From Ophiothrix spiculata (lineage: Eukaryota; Echinodermata; Ophiuroidea; Amphilepidida; Ophiotrichidae), in the NCBI GenBank assembly GCA_000969725.1, contig JXSR01S033956.1: a DNA stretch of 27,432 nucleotides; one strand, 5' to 3'. Below are positions 19,216 through 27,264 of this stretch, in pieces. Each line of letters begins with the position of its first letter. Within the stretch, counting starts at the first letter, position 1. Below the pieces are notes generated by a model that was given only the letters and a program-made list of their open reading frames with translations, searched no databases and was not told where the DNA came from. The position numbers and the translations under genes were made by a program.

Positions 19216-20511
19216 GAGGTGGAAGCAGGGGGTATGGAACATATCTATATTTCATGTGGAGGGGACGGTCCCCCTCAAAATAATAAAAAAAAATAAAAAA
19301 TTGAATTTCTTTTTGTTTTTAATCATTTCAATGTGAAAATTAATAAATTTTGCACGCTTAACACAAATTTCAGATATTATATCAATGTTTAGTCAAAATT
19401 TGCCATTTTTGCGCAAATTTCAAGATTTTTAAACATTTTTTAGCTAAGTAACTTTGAAATATCTTGTAAAACCCATAGCCATGAAAGTGATGATGGTGTG
19501 ATACGAGATTTTTGTGATGGTGAATTTATACAGAACCCAAAAAAAGTATAAAGTTGGCAATGCTAGTATTCTTAGATTGGTTAGTACAAGCAGCTCATCC
19601 TAAGAAAGACAAAAAGTAGAGAGCTGAAAGGCGTAAGACTACCTACGTGGCCCCAATGTACATTTCCAATTCCCCTTGCTTAATTATGCAGAGTTTACTC
19701 ATTCTCATTCTGCCATTTGAAGATGAAGGTCTTCATACAGGATGTTTTAGCTGTCGATATGCGCCATTATGGACATACCAGAATGGAAGTAGATATCACT
19801 TCATGAGAGATCCATATAATCAGGGGTTGCCTTTACAATTTTAAGTCCACAGGACAGAAGGACCAGTAAGTCTCAAAATCCACAGGTCCTTCACTAAATT
19901 TACAGGTCCTTCGGGACTTTTAAATCCAAAAGCAGTGACAGCCTAAAAAACAATTGGACCAAAGGACCATCTCATTTCTGAACTGGTCGGTCTTTCCAAA
20001 ATTCTGTCGGTCGGGCCTATCTTAAGTTCTAACCTTGATCTTGTTCCACACTTTTTGAGTAGACTGTTTATTTTTGCAATGCGTGATTTGGATGTATTGT
20101 GATCGGGATCTGTTATTGATTAAACCACAGACAGCAGCAGTTCAAGACCTAACCGATTGTAAAAAAGTCTCAATTTTTCATTCTACAAGAATATTTTTGT
20201 CGCTAATTCATATGGAACTAACAATTCTGTGGCCCCATGCATGAACCCTGTATCCCACATTTTCATACTTTTTGAGTTACAGTCATCAATGTGTACAGTA
20301 ACATTTTATCTTGATTTGCTAAAAATTTCAACAGCTTTTATGGCCCATTTTTTAAAACTATAGTGGGCTTTGTAAGTTGTGTCAACAGCAAAATGTTACA
20401 TCCCCCGGATAACCCAATAACCCGCGATTTGTGGTTTTCTGGGTTCATGCATGAACACAAATCAAATAGGTGCTATAGGAAAGGGATTTCAAATACATAA
20501 CAAAATGACAG
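19216..20511. other. Long spacer with small hairpin and triplicated motif
   Basis: A hairpin-like GAGGGGAC-GGTCCCCCTC lies at about 19258-19277. Around 19850-19925 the motif ACAGGTCCTTC/ACAGGACAGAAGG recurs about three times, which suggests a degenerate short repeat. The ORF 19647-19844 has Cys and Tyr residues (GCFSCRYAPLWTYQNGSRYH) but no recognised domain. No gene is supported. Confidence 0.35.
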
Positions 20512-20531
20512 CCCCCCCCCCCCCCCCCCCC
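20512..20531. repeat. Homopolymer of 20 C
   Basis: Twenty consecutive C, just before AGGAGATGCGC. The minus strand could form G-quadruplexes, and the length is likely to be inexact in any assembly. Confidence 0.9.
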
Positions 20532-20847
20532 AGGAGATGCGCAAGAAAGCTTTCAGCTTCTGCTGTATTTGCTCTGATTACTGGAGGTAAGTACACTTTG
20601 TATGATTTATAACTATATTAGACACAGTATAGATTTATATTCTGGATAAAATGAAGCTGTTATTGATTATTGGAAATGTGTACATTTATTTGCATGTGCA
20701 ATGCAACGTGCAAGCCTTAAGGTGTTAAGCTTAAACTGACTTTCAAAATTGTTCCGAGGCATGAGCCGTGATGACCATTATTATTAAGGAAACATATAAA
20801 GAGCATAGAAACTTGAACAAAAAAATTAGTGGAAAGGTGCTTATAAG

Positions 20848-20999
20848 TTGGGTCTATCTATAATCTTCTTGATACCTCAAGAATACAGAATGATAAGCAT
20901 GTAAGGCACCTATGTTTTCTGTGTATTTTATACGCAAACATGATAAATATCTTATCTTTTATTCCGTATTCTTGACGTACTAAGGCGATAGGCCGCAAG
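20848..20999. mobile_element. Foldback element
   Basis: TCAAGAATACAGAATGATAAG (20877-20897) pairs with CTTATC....ATTC.GTATTCTTGA (20951-20975). Further out, GGTCTATC (20851-20858 region) pairs with GATAGGCC (20987-20994). The central part has no ORF. It is probably a short MITE; no target duplication was resolved. Confidence 0.5.
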
Positions 21000-21259
21000 T
21001 TGAAAAGTTGAATGACTTGAGAGGTCATGGTGGTATGGGAAAAGGAGGGAGTTCAATGCTGAGAGGCCAGGGGATAGTAAAAATTATGATAGTTGTATTT
21101 TTTTTAACAATGCGCTTGTAAGAGAGAAGCCATTGATGTAATAGCCGTATAAAGCAAAACCACGCCAGCATATATAAATGACAACCACCTTGTGGAATAC
21201 GCTACTGAGACGAGCAAGTCTTGTACGAGAAGTACGTCAATAACCACATATAGTGCATC

Positions 21260-21522
21260 ATGGCTGACAAACAGGACAAAAGACAGACTTGTCGTTTCAA
21301 GACAATGCATGACATTGGGTTAATCAAGCTCGTGTTGAAACACAATCCCTTCAAGACAAGGCACAATAAGCCAGTATGGGAGATAATATCTGTTGAAATT
21401 GCTGAAGCATTTGCTGACGTAGATCCTGGCGTTGAATTCAAACCAACCTTTAGAGCATGTCGTGAACGATCATCTTTACTTCTCTTACAGTTTAAAGAAG
21501 CAGATAGGGTGAAACGTAATAG
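21260..21522 (+). CDS. Myb/SANT-like DNA-binding first exon
   Basis: The ATG lies in a favourable context (ATCATGG) and the frame is open to a donor AATAG|GTATGA at 21523. The protein has a DIGLIKLVLKHNPFKTRHNK helix, VWEIISVEIAEAFADV with the conserved Trp, and TFRACRERSSLLLLQFKEAD, the third helix that contacts DNA in this type of Myb/SANT-like domain. The three-helix pattern (L..V...NP....  W..I...  ..R..R.R...L...FK..D) is typical of a family common in transposon ORFs and domesticated genes of animals. This exon is intact, unlike most of the neighbours. What lies 3' (linker, DUF3504 block, Cys-rich exon, all on the same strand) may be the rest of one gene. A transposon ORF cannot be ruled out. 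Confidence 0.6.
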
Positions 21523-21591
21523 GTATGAATGCCTGCAAAATATGTATACACATATTACAACCCGCTAATATCAGTGATGTTCAGTTGTTTA

Positions 21592-21771
21592 CCCTAGTAA
21601 AATTTCAGTACAAAAATAGTACAACATTCCTAAGGTGCACATTTGGAACATCAATTAAGTACAATTTGAGTACATTTATAGTACACAAATTTGTACTATA
21701 TTTGTACTAAAACTGTACTATAATTGTGTTCCAAATATGCACTATATTTGTACTCTTAATTTTTTCCAGGG
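21592..21771. mobile_element. 180-bp GTAC-rich MITE with TA target duplication
   Basis: The element begins CCCTAGTAAAATTTCAGTAC and ends with the reverse complement of CCCTGGAAAAAATTAAGAGTAC, and it is flanked on both sides by TA (21590-21591 and 21772-21773). The two halves are inverted copies over most of their length, including a shared ATTTGGAACA block, and they fold at about 21688. About nine GTAC tetramers occur inside. TA duplication and lack of ORF fit a Tc1/mariner-type MITE. Confidence 0.87.
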
Positions 21772-21982
21772 TAAGTATGAATACCCACAAGCTTGCAGAT
21801 TTCTGCACCATCCAGCGCACCAATGCTGATGTCAAAAGCGTTTGGTGTGTCACGCTTAATCCCTGCACAACAGTCTTGTAACAAAACAAGGCAGCTCAGG
21901 AAGCAGTCGTGACCATGACAACCAACTAGACTTACTGAAAAATAATGAAGAAAATCTGTCACAGGAGAAGGAACCTTGGACC

Positions 21983-22190
21983 GAACCTGTCGCAGATGCT
22001 GATGAGGTCCTAAAAAATGGCGGAAATGCCATGCTGATGAACCTGTCATGGGTGTTGATGAGATCCTGAAAATGATGGGAAGATTCAAGTCGATGAGCAT
22101 GTTGTGAGGTCATAAACAATGACGGAAATGCTCCTGTTAATAAGCCTGCAACGGATGCTGAACCAAAACGTGGTCGCCGGAGGTCAAGAG
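21983..22190 (+). repeat. Degenerate 56-bp tandem repeat, followed by basic motif
   Basis: Units start at 21983, 22039 and 22095 (GAACCTGTC or GAGCATGTT, then GATGAGGTCCT..AAAATGG.GGAAAT), and a partial fourth starts near 22142. Translated, the units give acidic segments such as EPVADADEVLKNGGNA and NNDGNAPVNKPATDAEP, followed by KRGRRRSRDP, a likely nuclear localisation signal, and then a stop. This is the expected composition of a linker between the Myb/SANT exon and the DUF3504 block. Indels break the frame between units. Confidence 0.5.
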
Positions 22191-22429
22191 ATCCTTAGTC
22201 TTGGAAGAGGATTGTTACGACACGGAAACGTTTACAAGGGCAGAAGTATACCAGGTCGAATGGAAAAATACACACAGCTGTTACTGAAGGACCTCATGCA
22301 ACTGCAAGAAGCAGTGTTTTGTCAAGTTGAGCAGAAATCGCAGAATACTTCAATTTCAATTCATGAACAAGGAGATATTAGATAACAAAATCAGTGAACG
22401 AAACCCACAAATACCAACAGAGTGACAAA

Positions 22430-22960
22430 ATGGTCTGTAAAGACCTGGAACCTTGAAATTGGACAACTTGGTTCCTCAGTGTGAAGATCTTAATAAAATA
22501 CCACTCATAAGCTTGATGAACATTGTGCGTATTTTGTTCAAGAAGAACGACATGAAGATGGGAATGCCTATGTTCCAGATTCTGTAAGAGATTTGTTAGC
22601 TGGAATTCAAAGACATATGAGAGAAACATTACTGATGAACTCAATTAATTTATTGGAGAAGCAAAACCAGGAGTTCCCCTTGTTAGAAAAGGTGTTGGAA
22701 GCTAGTTGTAGGGAACTGACAAAACAAGGTGTGGGAACACACAAGAAGCAAGCAGATCCAATAACTCTTGATCAGAAGACCAAGCTGTGGGAGCATGGGA
22801 AATTAGGAATGGATGATGCAGTGACTTAATACTACATACTTTTATGTAGCAAAGTGTTTCATATTTCGTGCTTTGGATGATAATCGGAATTTAAAGAGAG
22901 AACCATTTGAGTTTTTAAGAAGGATGGCTTTGGTGAGTTTGTAGAATTCACTGGACAATC
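22430..22960 (+). pseudogene. DUF3504 / Crypton-type tyrosine-recombinase-derived domain
   Basis: In frame from 22512 to a stop at 22827-22829 it encodes LDEHCAYFVQEERHEDGNAY, VPDSVRDLLAGIQRHMRE, then FPLLEKVLEASCRELTKQGV, KKQADPITLDQKTKLWEHGK and LGMDDAV. Other frames supply the upstream VPQCEDLNKIPL (about 22470-22505) and the downstream CSKVFHI, ALDDNRNLKREPFEFL and GFGEFVEFTGQSDKNFH (to about 22978). This series (E-R--DG--Y-P-S-R-L--GIQRH-RE, L-A-C-ELT-QG-GT-KKQADP-T, R-L-EHRNLK-E-FEF) is characteristic of the DUF3504 domain found in Crypton transposons and in their domesticated relatives such as the KIAA1958/ZMYM/QRICH1 group. Residues of the recombinase active site lie further C-terminal and are not seen. 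Frame changes near 22507 and 22826 and several stops make this copy inactive, unless unseen introns rescue it. Confidence 0.75.
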
Positions 22961-22980
22961 TGATAAGAACTTTCATTGAG

Positions 22981-23531
22981 GAGATCCTCGTTATTCATTC
23001 CTTGTAATTTCTAGTTGTTTGTGTTTGCATTACAATATGTGGTCTCTGTATCTCTCTTTCTCTCTGTCTCTTTCACTCTATCATGTTGCAGATCAAGATA
23101 TATGGTTACACAGAAGGGAACATTAACCCATTTGATGGACACCTGTCAATTCCTGTTGATGGTTAGGAAAATTGTCCTAAATTGTCATCAAGGGAAGCAT
23201 TCATTCGTCATCACTCAGTAGTAAAGCATCTACTTGTTGCAAACAGCAGAAACATTTTAGCTGAGATCCTTGTTATTCATTCCTTGTAATTCTAAATTAT
23301 TTGTGTTTGCATTACAATATATGGTCTCTGTATCTCTCTTTCTCTTTCACTCTATCATGTTGCAGATCAAGATATGGTGTCTTAAAGACCTGTAACACAG
23401 ACGGGAACATAAACCAATTTGATGGACACTCTGTCAATTCCTGTTGATGGTTGGGAGAATTGTCCTAAATTGTCATTAAGGGAAGCTTTCCTTTGTCATC
23501 ACTCAGTAGTTAAAGCATCTACTCGTTGCAA
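22981..23531 (+). repeat. Tandem duplication (282-bp offset) of a splice acceptor and exon
   Basis: Copy 1 (22981-23240) and copy 2 (23263-23531) share GAGATCCT.GTTATTCATTC, a TCTCTGTATCTCTCTTTCTC pyrimidine tract, the acceptor CTATCATGTTGCAG (at 23091 and 23365) and an exon beginning ATCAAGATAT. Copies differ by small indels and substitutions. Copy 1 carries a stop (VDG*ENC) where copy 2 reads VDGWENC. Confidence 0.88.
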
Positions 23532-23655
23532 AAACACGTCGTATGGTAACTGCAGGAATTGCAAATGTCCGTGCAGAAAAATAAACCAAATGTGTAAATC
23601 CAACTGCATTTTGGCCGCCCGTGTGAAAATATGGATACGAGGTATGTTTGTTTGA
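23366..23655 (+). pseudogene. Cys-rich exon with CxxCxCxC motif
   Basis: In the frame open from 23419 to 23655 the exon encodes IPVDGWENCPKLSLREAFLC and then CKNTSYGNCRNCKCPCRKIN followed by QMCKSNC. A one-base shift after the last Cys gives FGRPCENMDTR up to a donor-like ACGAG|GTATGT at 23641. The Cys spacing (C-x2-C-x-C-x-C-x6-C-x3-C, then a further Cys) resembles small zinc-binding CXC clusters of DNA-binding proteins. The first part of the exon is duplicated upstream; only the second copy runs on into the Cys cluster. Its family is unrecognised. It may be the last exon of the gene or element that includes the DUF3504 block. Confidence 0.4.
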
Positions 23656-23983
23656 ACTGATGATATGTTTGATGATCTGTACTGAAGATTTATCATTCAG
23701 ACCCATTCCATTACAATATTCAACATATGGCAGGGGTGTATTCTTCATATATACTCAAAATATCACCAGCACTATCACGCATGAGCACTACTGTCCGCTA
23801 ACCAAATTCTTACTTAGGCAAACTTAAGGGAAGGTGTGCATCAAAAACATTTCCATTTTGTTTCTTATCAATGTGAGAACATTATATTCAGTGCTAAAAT
23901 TTCTATCAGTAGATAAAATTTGAAATTTATCATTAATATTTCAGTTCAGTTTAGGTTTATTAATAAACATCTATATACAACCT
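23656..23983. other. Spacer before the LINE
   Basis: AT-rich non-coding sequence; no supported feature. The LINE begins abruptly after it. Confidence 0.35.
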
Positions 23984-25540
23984 CTTAAATCTGCTATTAT
24001 CATCCCATTGCTTAAAAAGGCATGCAACTCTTGACTGTAACATCCTAAAGAACGATAGGCCGGTAAGCAATCTGCCTTTTATATCTAAGATTCTTGAGAG
24101 AGTGGTAGCTAAGCAACTCACTGATCATATGTCGCAGCACCAACTACATGAACCATTCCAATCTGCTTATAAGAAGTATCACAGTTCTGAAACTGCATTA
24201 ATCAGAGTCCACAATGATATTCTGTGGGCGATGGAGGAACAAGGCGTTACCATTCTCGTACTGTTGGACCTAAGTAGTGCATTTGATACTATTGATCACA
24301 GTGTGCTACTCTCAAGACTTCGAGATGTTGTTGGTCTTTCTGACATTCCGCTGAAGTGGTTTACTTCTTACTTGGCTGGTAGATCACAACGTGTGTACAT
24401 TGATGGACAATTTTCTACAACTCAGTTTCTGCGCTATGGAGTGCCCCAGGGGTCCGTATTAGGGCCTTTGTTATTTTCAATCTACACTCTTCCACTTGGT
24501 CACATTATCCGGAATTTTGGTTTTGCTCTGCATATTTACGCCGATGATACACAGATTTATGTGTCTATATGTCCAACTTCATCTAATGGTGTGAGTCTTG
24601 CTGTATCCAACATTGAAAAATGTGTTAACAAGATACAAAACTGGATGTCGCAAAACTTTCTTAAATTGAATGCAGAAAAAACTGAGGTGATTGTGTGTGG
24701 TTTTCGTGCCCAGTTGTCTAAATTCCATCTTTCATCGGTGAACATTGCTGGTACAAATGTTCAAGTGCAGACAAACGCTGTGAAGAATCTTGGTGTGATG
24801 TTTGACTGCAACATGAGTATGTGTGCTCAAGTAAACAATGTTGTTAGGTCAGCTAATTACCATCTGATCAACATAGGTCGCGCTCGTAAGATGTTGACAA
24901 CTGAATCCACTAAAATGGCCATTCATGCACTTGTAACATCAAGGAGTGATTTATTGTCCGGTATCAATGAATCTCTTCTCAAAAGACTGGTTAATATCCA
25001 ACGCACTGCAGCTCGCATTGTTACCAGAAAGCGGAAATATGATCCCATCTCTTATGACCTCGCAGAGTTGCACTGGCTACCAATCAAGCAGCGTATTGAC
25101 TTTAAAATCATTGTTCTTGTTTACAAATGCCTCAATCATACAGCGCCTAGTTATCTTGTGGAACTTCTTCAAGTGTCAATATCTCATCGTCGTCTACGCT
25201 CAAGCTCACCGGCTTCGTTCAAACTCACTGAGCACAAGACAAAGCGAGTCACATTTGCTGATAGATCTTTTTCGTGTCATGGACCAAAATTGTGGAACTC
25301 ATTACCAGAGCACATTAAGACAGCTTCCTCAATAGACAATTTCAAGAAACTTCTCAAGCATTATCTCTTTAATCTAGCTTATAATCAGTAACTGTTTTTG
25401 TATTACATTTTTGAACTGTTTGGTTTTGAACTATATTTTCATTCATTGTTTGGGTTTTATCAGGCGCCTTAGTGCAAATTTTGTTTTTGGTTTTGGCGCA
25501 GTATAAATGTCAGGTAGTAGTAGTAGTAGTAGTAGTAGTA
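23984..25540 (+). mobile_element. 5'-truncated CR1/L2-type LINE
   Basis: It is a non-LTR retrotransposon copy that begins inside the reverse-transcriptase region (LKSAIIIPLLKK at 23984-24019) and includes a complete C-terminal region, a 3' UTR (GGCGCAGTATAAATGTCAG near 25493-25512) and a microsatellite tail of nine GTA units at 25514-25540. Short 3' tandem tails instead of poly-A are typical of the CR1/L2 group. The endonuclease domain and 5' UTR are missing, as in most LINE insertions that abort early. The 5' boundary is approximate. Confidence 0.83.
24021..25391 (+). CDS. Reverse transcriptase of non-LTR retrotransposon (partial)
   Basis: An open frame of about 456 codons ends at TAA 25389-25391. 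It has no ATG at its 5' end because the element is truncated, and one base upstream (near 24020) breaks continuity with LLKK. RT motifs in order: RPVSNLPFISKILERVVAKQ, an FQSAY/HSSETAL segment, motif A LVLLDLSSAFDTIDH (catalytic Asp 24267-24269), GVPQGSVLGPLLF (24438 on), and motif C YADD (24537-24548) with both Asp intact. A thumb-like region with NAEKTEVIV and LGV-FD-N follows, then LHWLPIKQRIDFKI and a terminal helix FKKLLKHYLFNLA typical of CR1/L2 proteins. No stop occurs across the RT domain, so this insertion is younger than the surrounding remnants. The catalytic residues look competent, but without the endonuclease the copy cannot mobilise itself. Confidence 0.85.
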   Translation, partial: HATLDCNILKNDRPVSNLPFISKILERVVAKQLTDHMSQHQLHEPFQSAYKKYHSSETALIRVHNDILWAMEEQGVTILVLLDLSSAFDTIDHSVLLSRLRDVVGLSDIPLKWFTSYLAGRSQRVYIDGQFSTTQFLRYGVPQGSVLGPLLFSIYTLPLGHIIRNFGFALHIYADDTQIYVSICPTSSNGVSLAVSNIEKCVNKIQNWMSQNFLKLNAEKTEVIVCGFRAQLSKFHLSSVNIAGTNVQVQTNAVKNLGVMFDCNMSMCAQVNNVVRSANYHLINIGRARKMLTTESTKMAIHALVTSRSDLLSGINESLLKRLVNIQRTAARIVTRKRKYDPISYDLAELHWLPIKQRIDFKIIVLVYKCLNHTAPSYLVELLQVSISHRRLRSSSPASFKLTEHKTKRVTFADRSFSCHGPKLWNSLPEHIKTASSIDNFKKLLKHYLFNLAYNQ

Positions 25541-26008
25541 CAAGTACGTTCAACAGCATAGTTAATACAAAACAAAAGTATAACAGTGTAACAGTATTGT
25601 CCATAGATAAACAAGGGAAATTTTTTAAAATACAGCATGGAGGTAAAATGGGGGTGTTCATGTTTTCAGCGAAGCTGCGTCAGAAGTTGCGGCAGCGTTA
25701 GAGTCCATGACCTTTTGCGTCTGTTTTGTTTTGGTGTGATGTCTGCGTAAATCATAAAACATTTTACGCATGCTGGATTAAATGCACTTAATTACGCATC
25801 TCTGCTGAGGTCTTGGAAGAGGCACAATATACAGGGCCGGCTTATGGTTGGTTAAGATTTGACTTGTCTCATGAGAACTCAACTACACCAAGTTGTATCA
25901 ACAAGACTCATCACAGACTTACAGGGAATATCTTTTCGAACAATCAAGTATGCAAGATATTTGATTTTTACTTCTTTCTTATAGTGATAGATTTGGGCTT
26001 TTCAACAG
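25541..26008. other. Spacer after the LINE
   Basis: The ORF at 25813-26025 (GPAYGWLRFDLSHENSTTPS) overlaps the acceptor of the next exon and has no recognised domain. It could be an upstream exon of the MULE-like block, but the frame does not continue into it. Nothing else is supported. Confidence 0.3.
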
Positions 26009-26161
26009 GAGCGACTCCTTCTTGAGTGTAAACACAAATAATGGTATCGAACGTCAGAACCGTGTCTTCAAAGATGATTATATTAGGAGGAAATACAAAC
26101 TTTCCCTTAGCAAGATAGTGAAAATACTAGTAGAAGAATTTGTACCAGACTCATTGAAAAA
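26009..26161 (+). pseudogene. MULE-like transposase exon (TNNGIERQ block)
   Basis: Bounded by GGGCTTTTCAACAG and AAAAA|GTAAGT, it is open throughout and encodes SDSFLSVNTNNGIERQNRVF, KDDYIRRKYKLSLSKIVKIL and VEEFVPDSLKK. The V-TNN-IE segment followed by a basic helix and LVEEF-P is the pattern found after the catalytic core in one group of MULE-like transposases that ends in a SWIM zinc finger; the Glu of the IE pair is the third catalytic residue in that group. It is one exon only; flanking exons were not found. Both splice signals are good. It may be a separate insertion from the MULE exon at 17368. Confidence 0.5.
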
Positions 26162-26609
26162 GTAAGTGAACATCACCAGTGCAATTAATAAAACACAGAC
26201 ACTCGCATTGAAACATTGTATTCTGAATGATGGCAAGTGCCTTTGGGAGGCATTATACAAATATCAACTGCTCATGTGTAATACTCATTGAGTATCATAG
26301 TATACATTGAATGTTTATAATAGGGGAATGCTGAAAATTATTTCCTTAAAGTAGCAGTTTACTGTGATGGGATTATCCAAGGCTAAGGTATCATTTTGTT
26401 GTGGACTGTTATCACTGCATACAGTAGGGTTTGAACCCCTTTCTTGATTTTACCACACCCTTTTCATTAATACACCCTTTTTACTGAAATTGTTTGAACC
26501 CACCCTTTTCAGAAATTTCTAAATCTTTTTCATTCTGACTGAGACAAATATAGTTCCCCATAAAACCCATTGATTACAGCAAATATGCTCTACCTCGGTA
26601 TTCGTATGC
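26162..26609. other. Non-coding spacer
   Basis: CACCCTTTT/ACCCTTTTCA-type motifs recur between about 26450 and 26510, probably a degraded interspersed repeat. No gene is supported. Confidence 0.35.
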
Positions 26610-26828
26610 AAATTAATTGACCGACTCGCTGACCAGGCTTACTGCGACAGTGCGCAAGCTATTAACGACGACTTCCGGGGTAGATTTGTTGACGGGTCAT
26701 TCATGCCCAGCTGATTGAATTGACGGTTGGTGTAGCGTGGAAAGAAACTCTTAATTTGGTTGCTTATATTATTCGATTAAATTTACGATATTTTAACCTA
26801 CTTTATTATTGTTGATGATTATTTGAAC
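26610..26828 (+). promoter_or_regulatory. Promoter-like segment upstream of the C2H2 exon
   Basis: It is richer in GC and CpG than the flanks (26628-26720). It contains GACTTCCGGGG (26669-26679), whose minus strand is CCGGAAGT, the ETS/GABPA consensus, and TGCGCA (26650-26655), an NRF1 half-site. Both are typical of TATA-less promoters. It lies 110-180 bp before the ATG at 26829. Promoter activity is inferred. Confidence 0.35.
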
Positions 26829-27138
26829 ATGGAAAGTGAATTTGTGAACTGGGATGACCTCGATCTAGAGCAAATTTTATGAAAATGGACTGATGAAGAC
26901 GGCGAAAATGATGATATTCTTGGTCCACTGAGTGAATGGGACAACAGCGCGAACGATGACAATAGGACTGAAAATGTTGATGCTAAAATTGCTGCTAAAC
27001 CTCCGGTGAAACGTACCAAACTAAATGAAAATGGGACTAATAAAAAACACTTTTGTCCTCTGTGTGATAAAGAGTATGTCTCTGCTTCAGGTTTCAGAGG
27101 ACAAGTCATTAAGAAACATGGAAGGCCAGACTTGAAAG
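26829..27138 (+). pseudogene. C2H2 zinc-finger first exon with in-frame TGA
   Basis: From ATG 26829 the frame encodes an acidic N-terminus (MESEFVNWDDLDLEQIL), a TGA at 26880-26882, then KWTDEDGENDDILGPLSEWD, a basic linker VKRTKLNENG, and a C2H2-type finger HFCPLCDKEYVSASGFRGQV ending IKKHG. The frame then reaches the donor GAAAG|GTAAGC at 27139. The finger has C-x2-C and the last His, but the first zinc His position is Gln (CAA), a one-base change from His. The strictly preserved frame on both sides of the TGA, and codon-like composition, suggest recent inactivation or a protein that starts downstream. The continuation beyond the window would show the family; the acidic-plus-finger N-terminus is common in transposon ORFs. 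No function is assigned. Confidence 0.5.
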
Positions 27139-27264
27139 GTAAGCTAAGCTATATCGGTGGAATCATATTGATACAAAAATGTACTTCCAAATTTTAAAAG
27201 GACATAATACCATTCTTAATGATGCATCGTATATGTACTTGTCGCGTCACAAACTGGAAGATTA

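Noticed and set aside
25507..25701. ORF starting with a Ser run after the LINE
   Set aside because: The Ser run is the GTA microsatellite tail; the rest is flanking DNA without a domain.
26880..26882. In-frame TGA as a selenocysteine codon
   Set aside because: No SECIS-like element can be judged within the window, the context is an acidic low-complexity segment, and nearby decay (His to Gln in the finger) favours simple inactivation.
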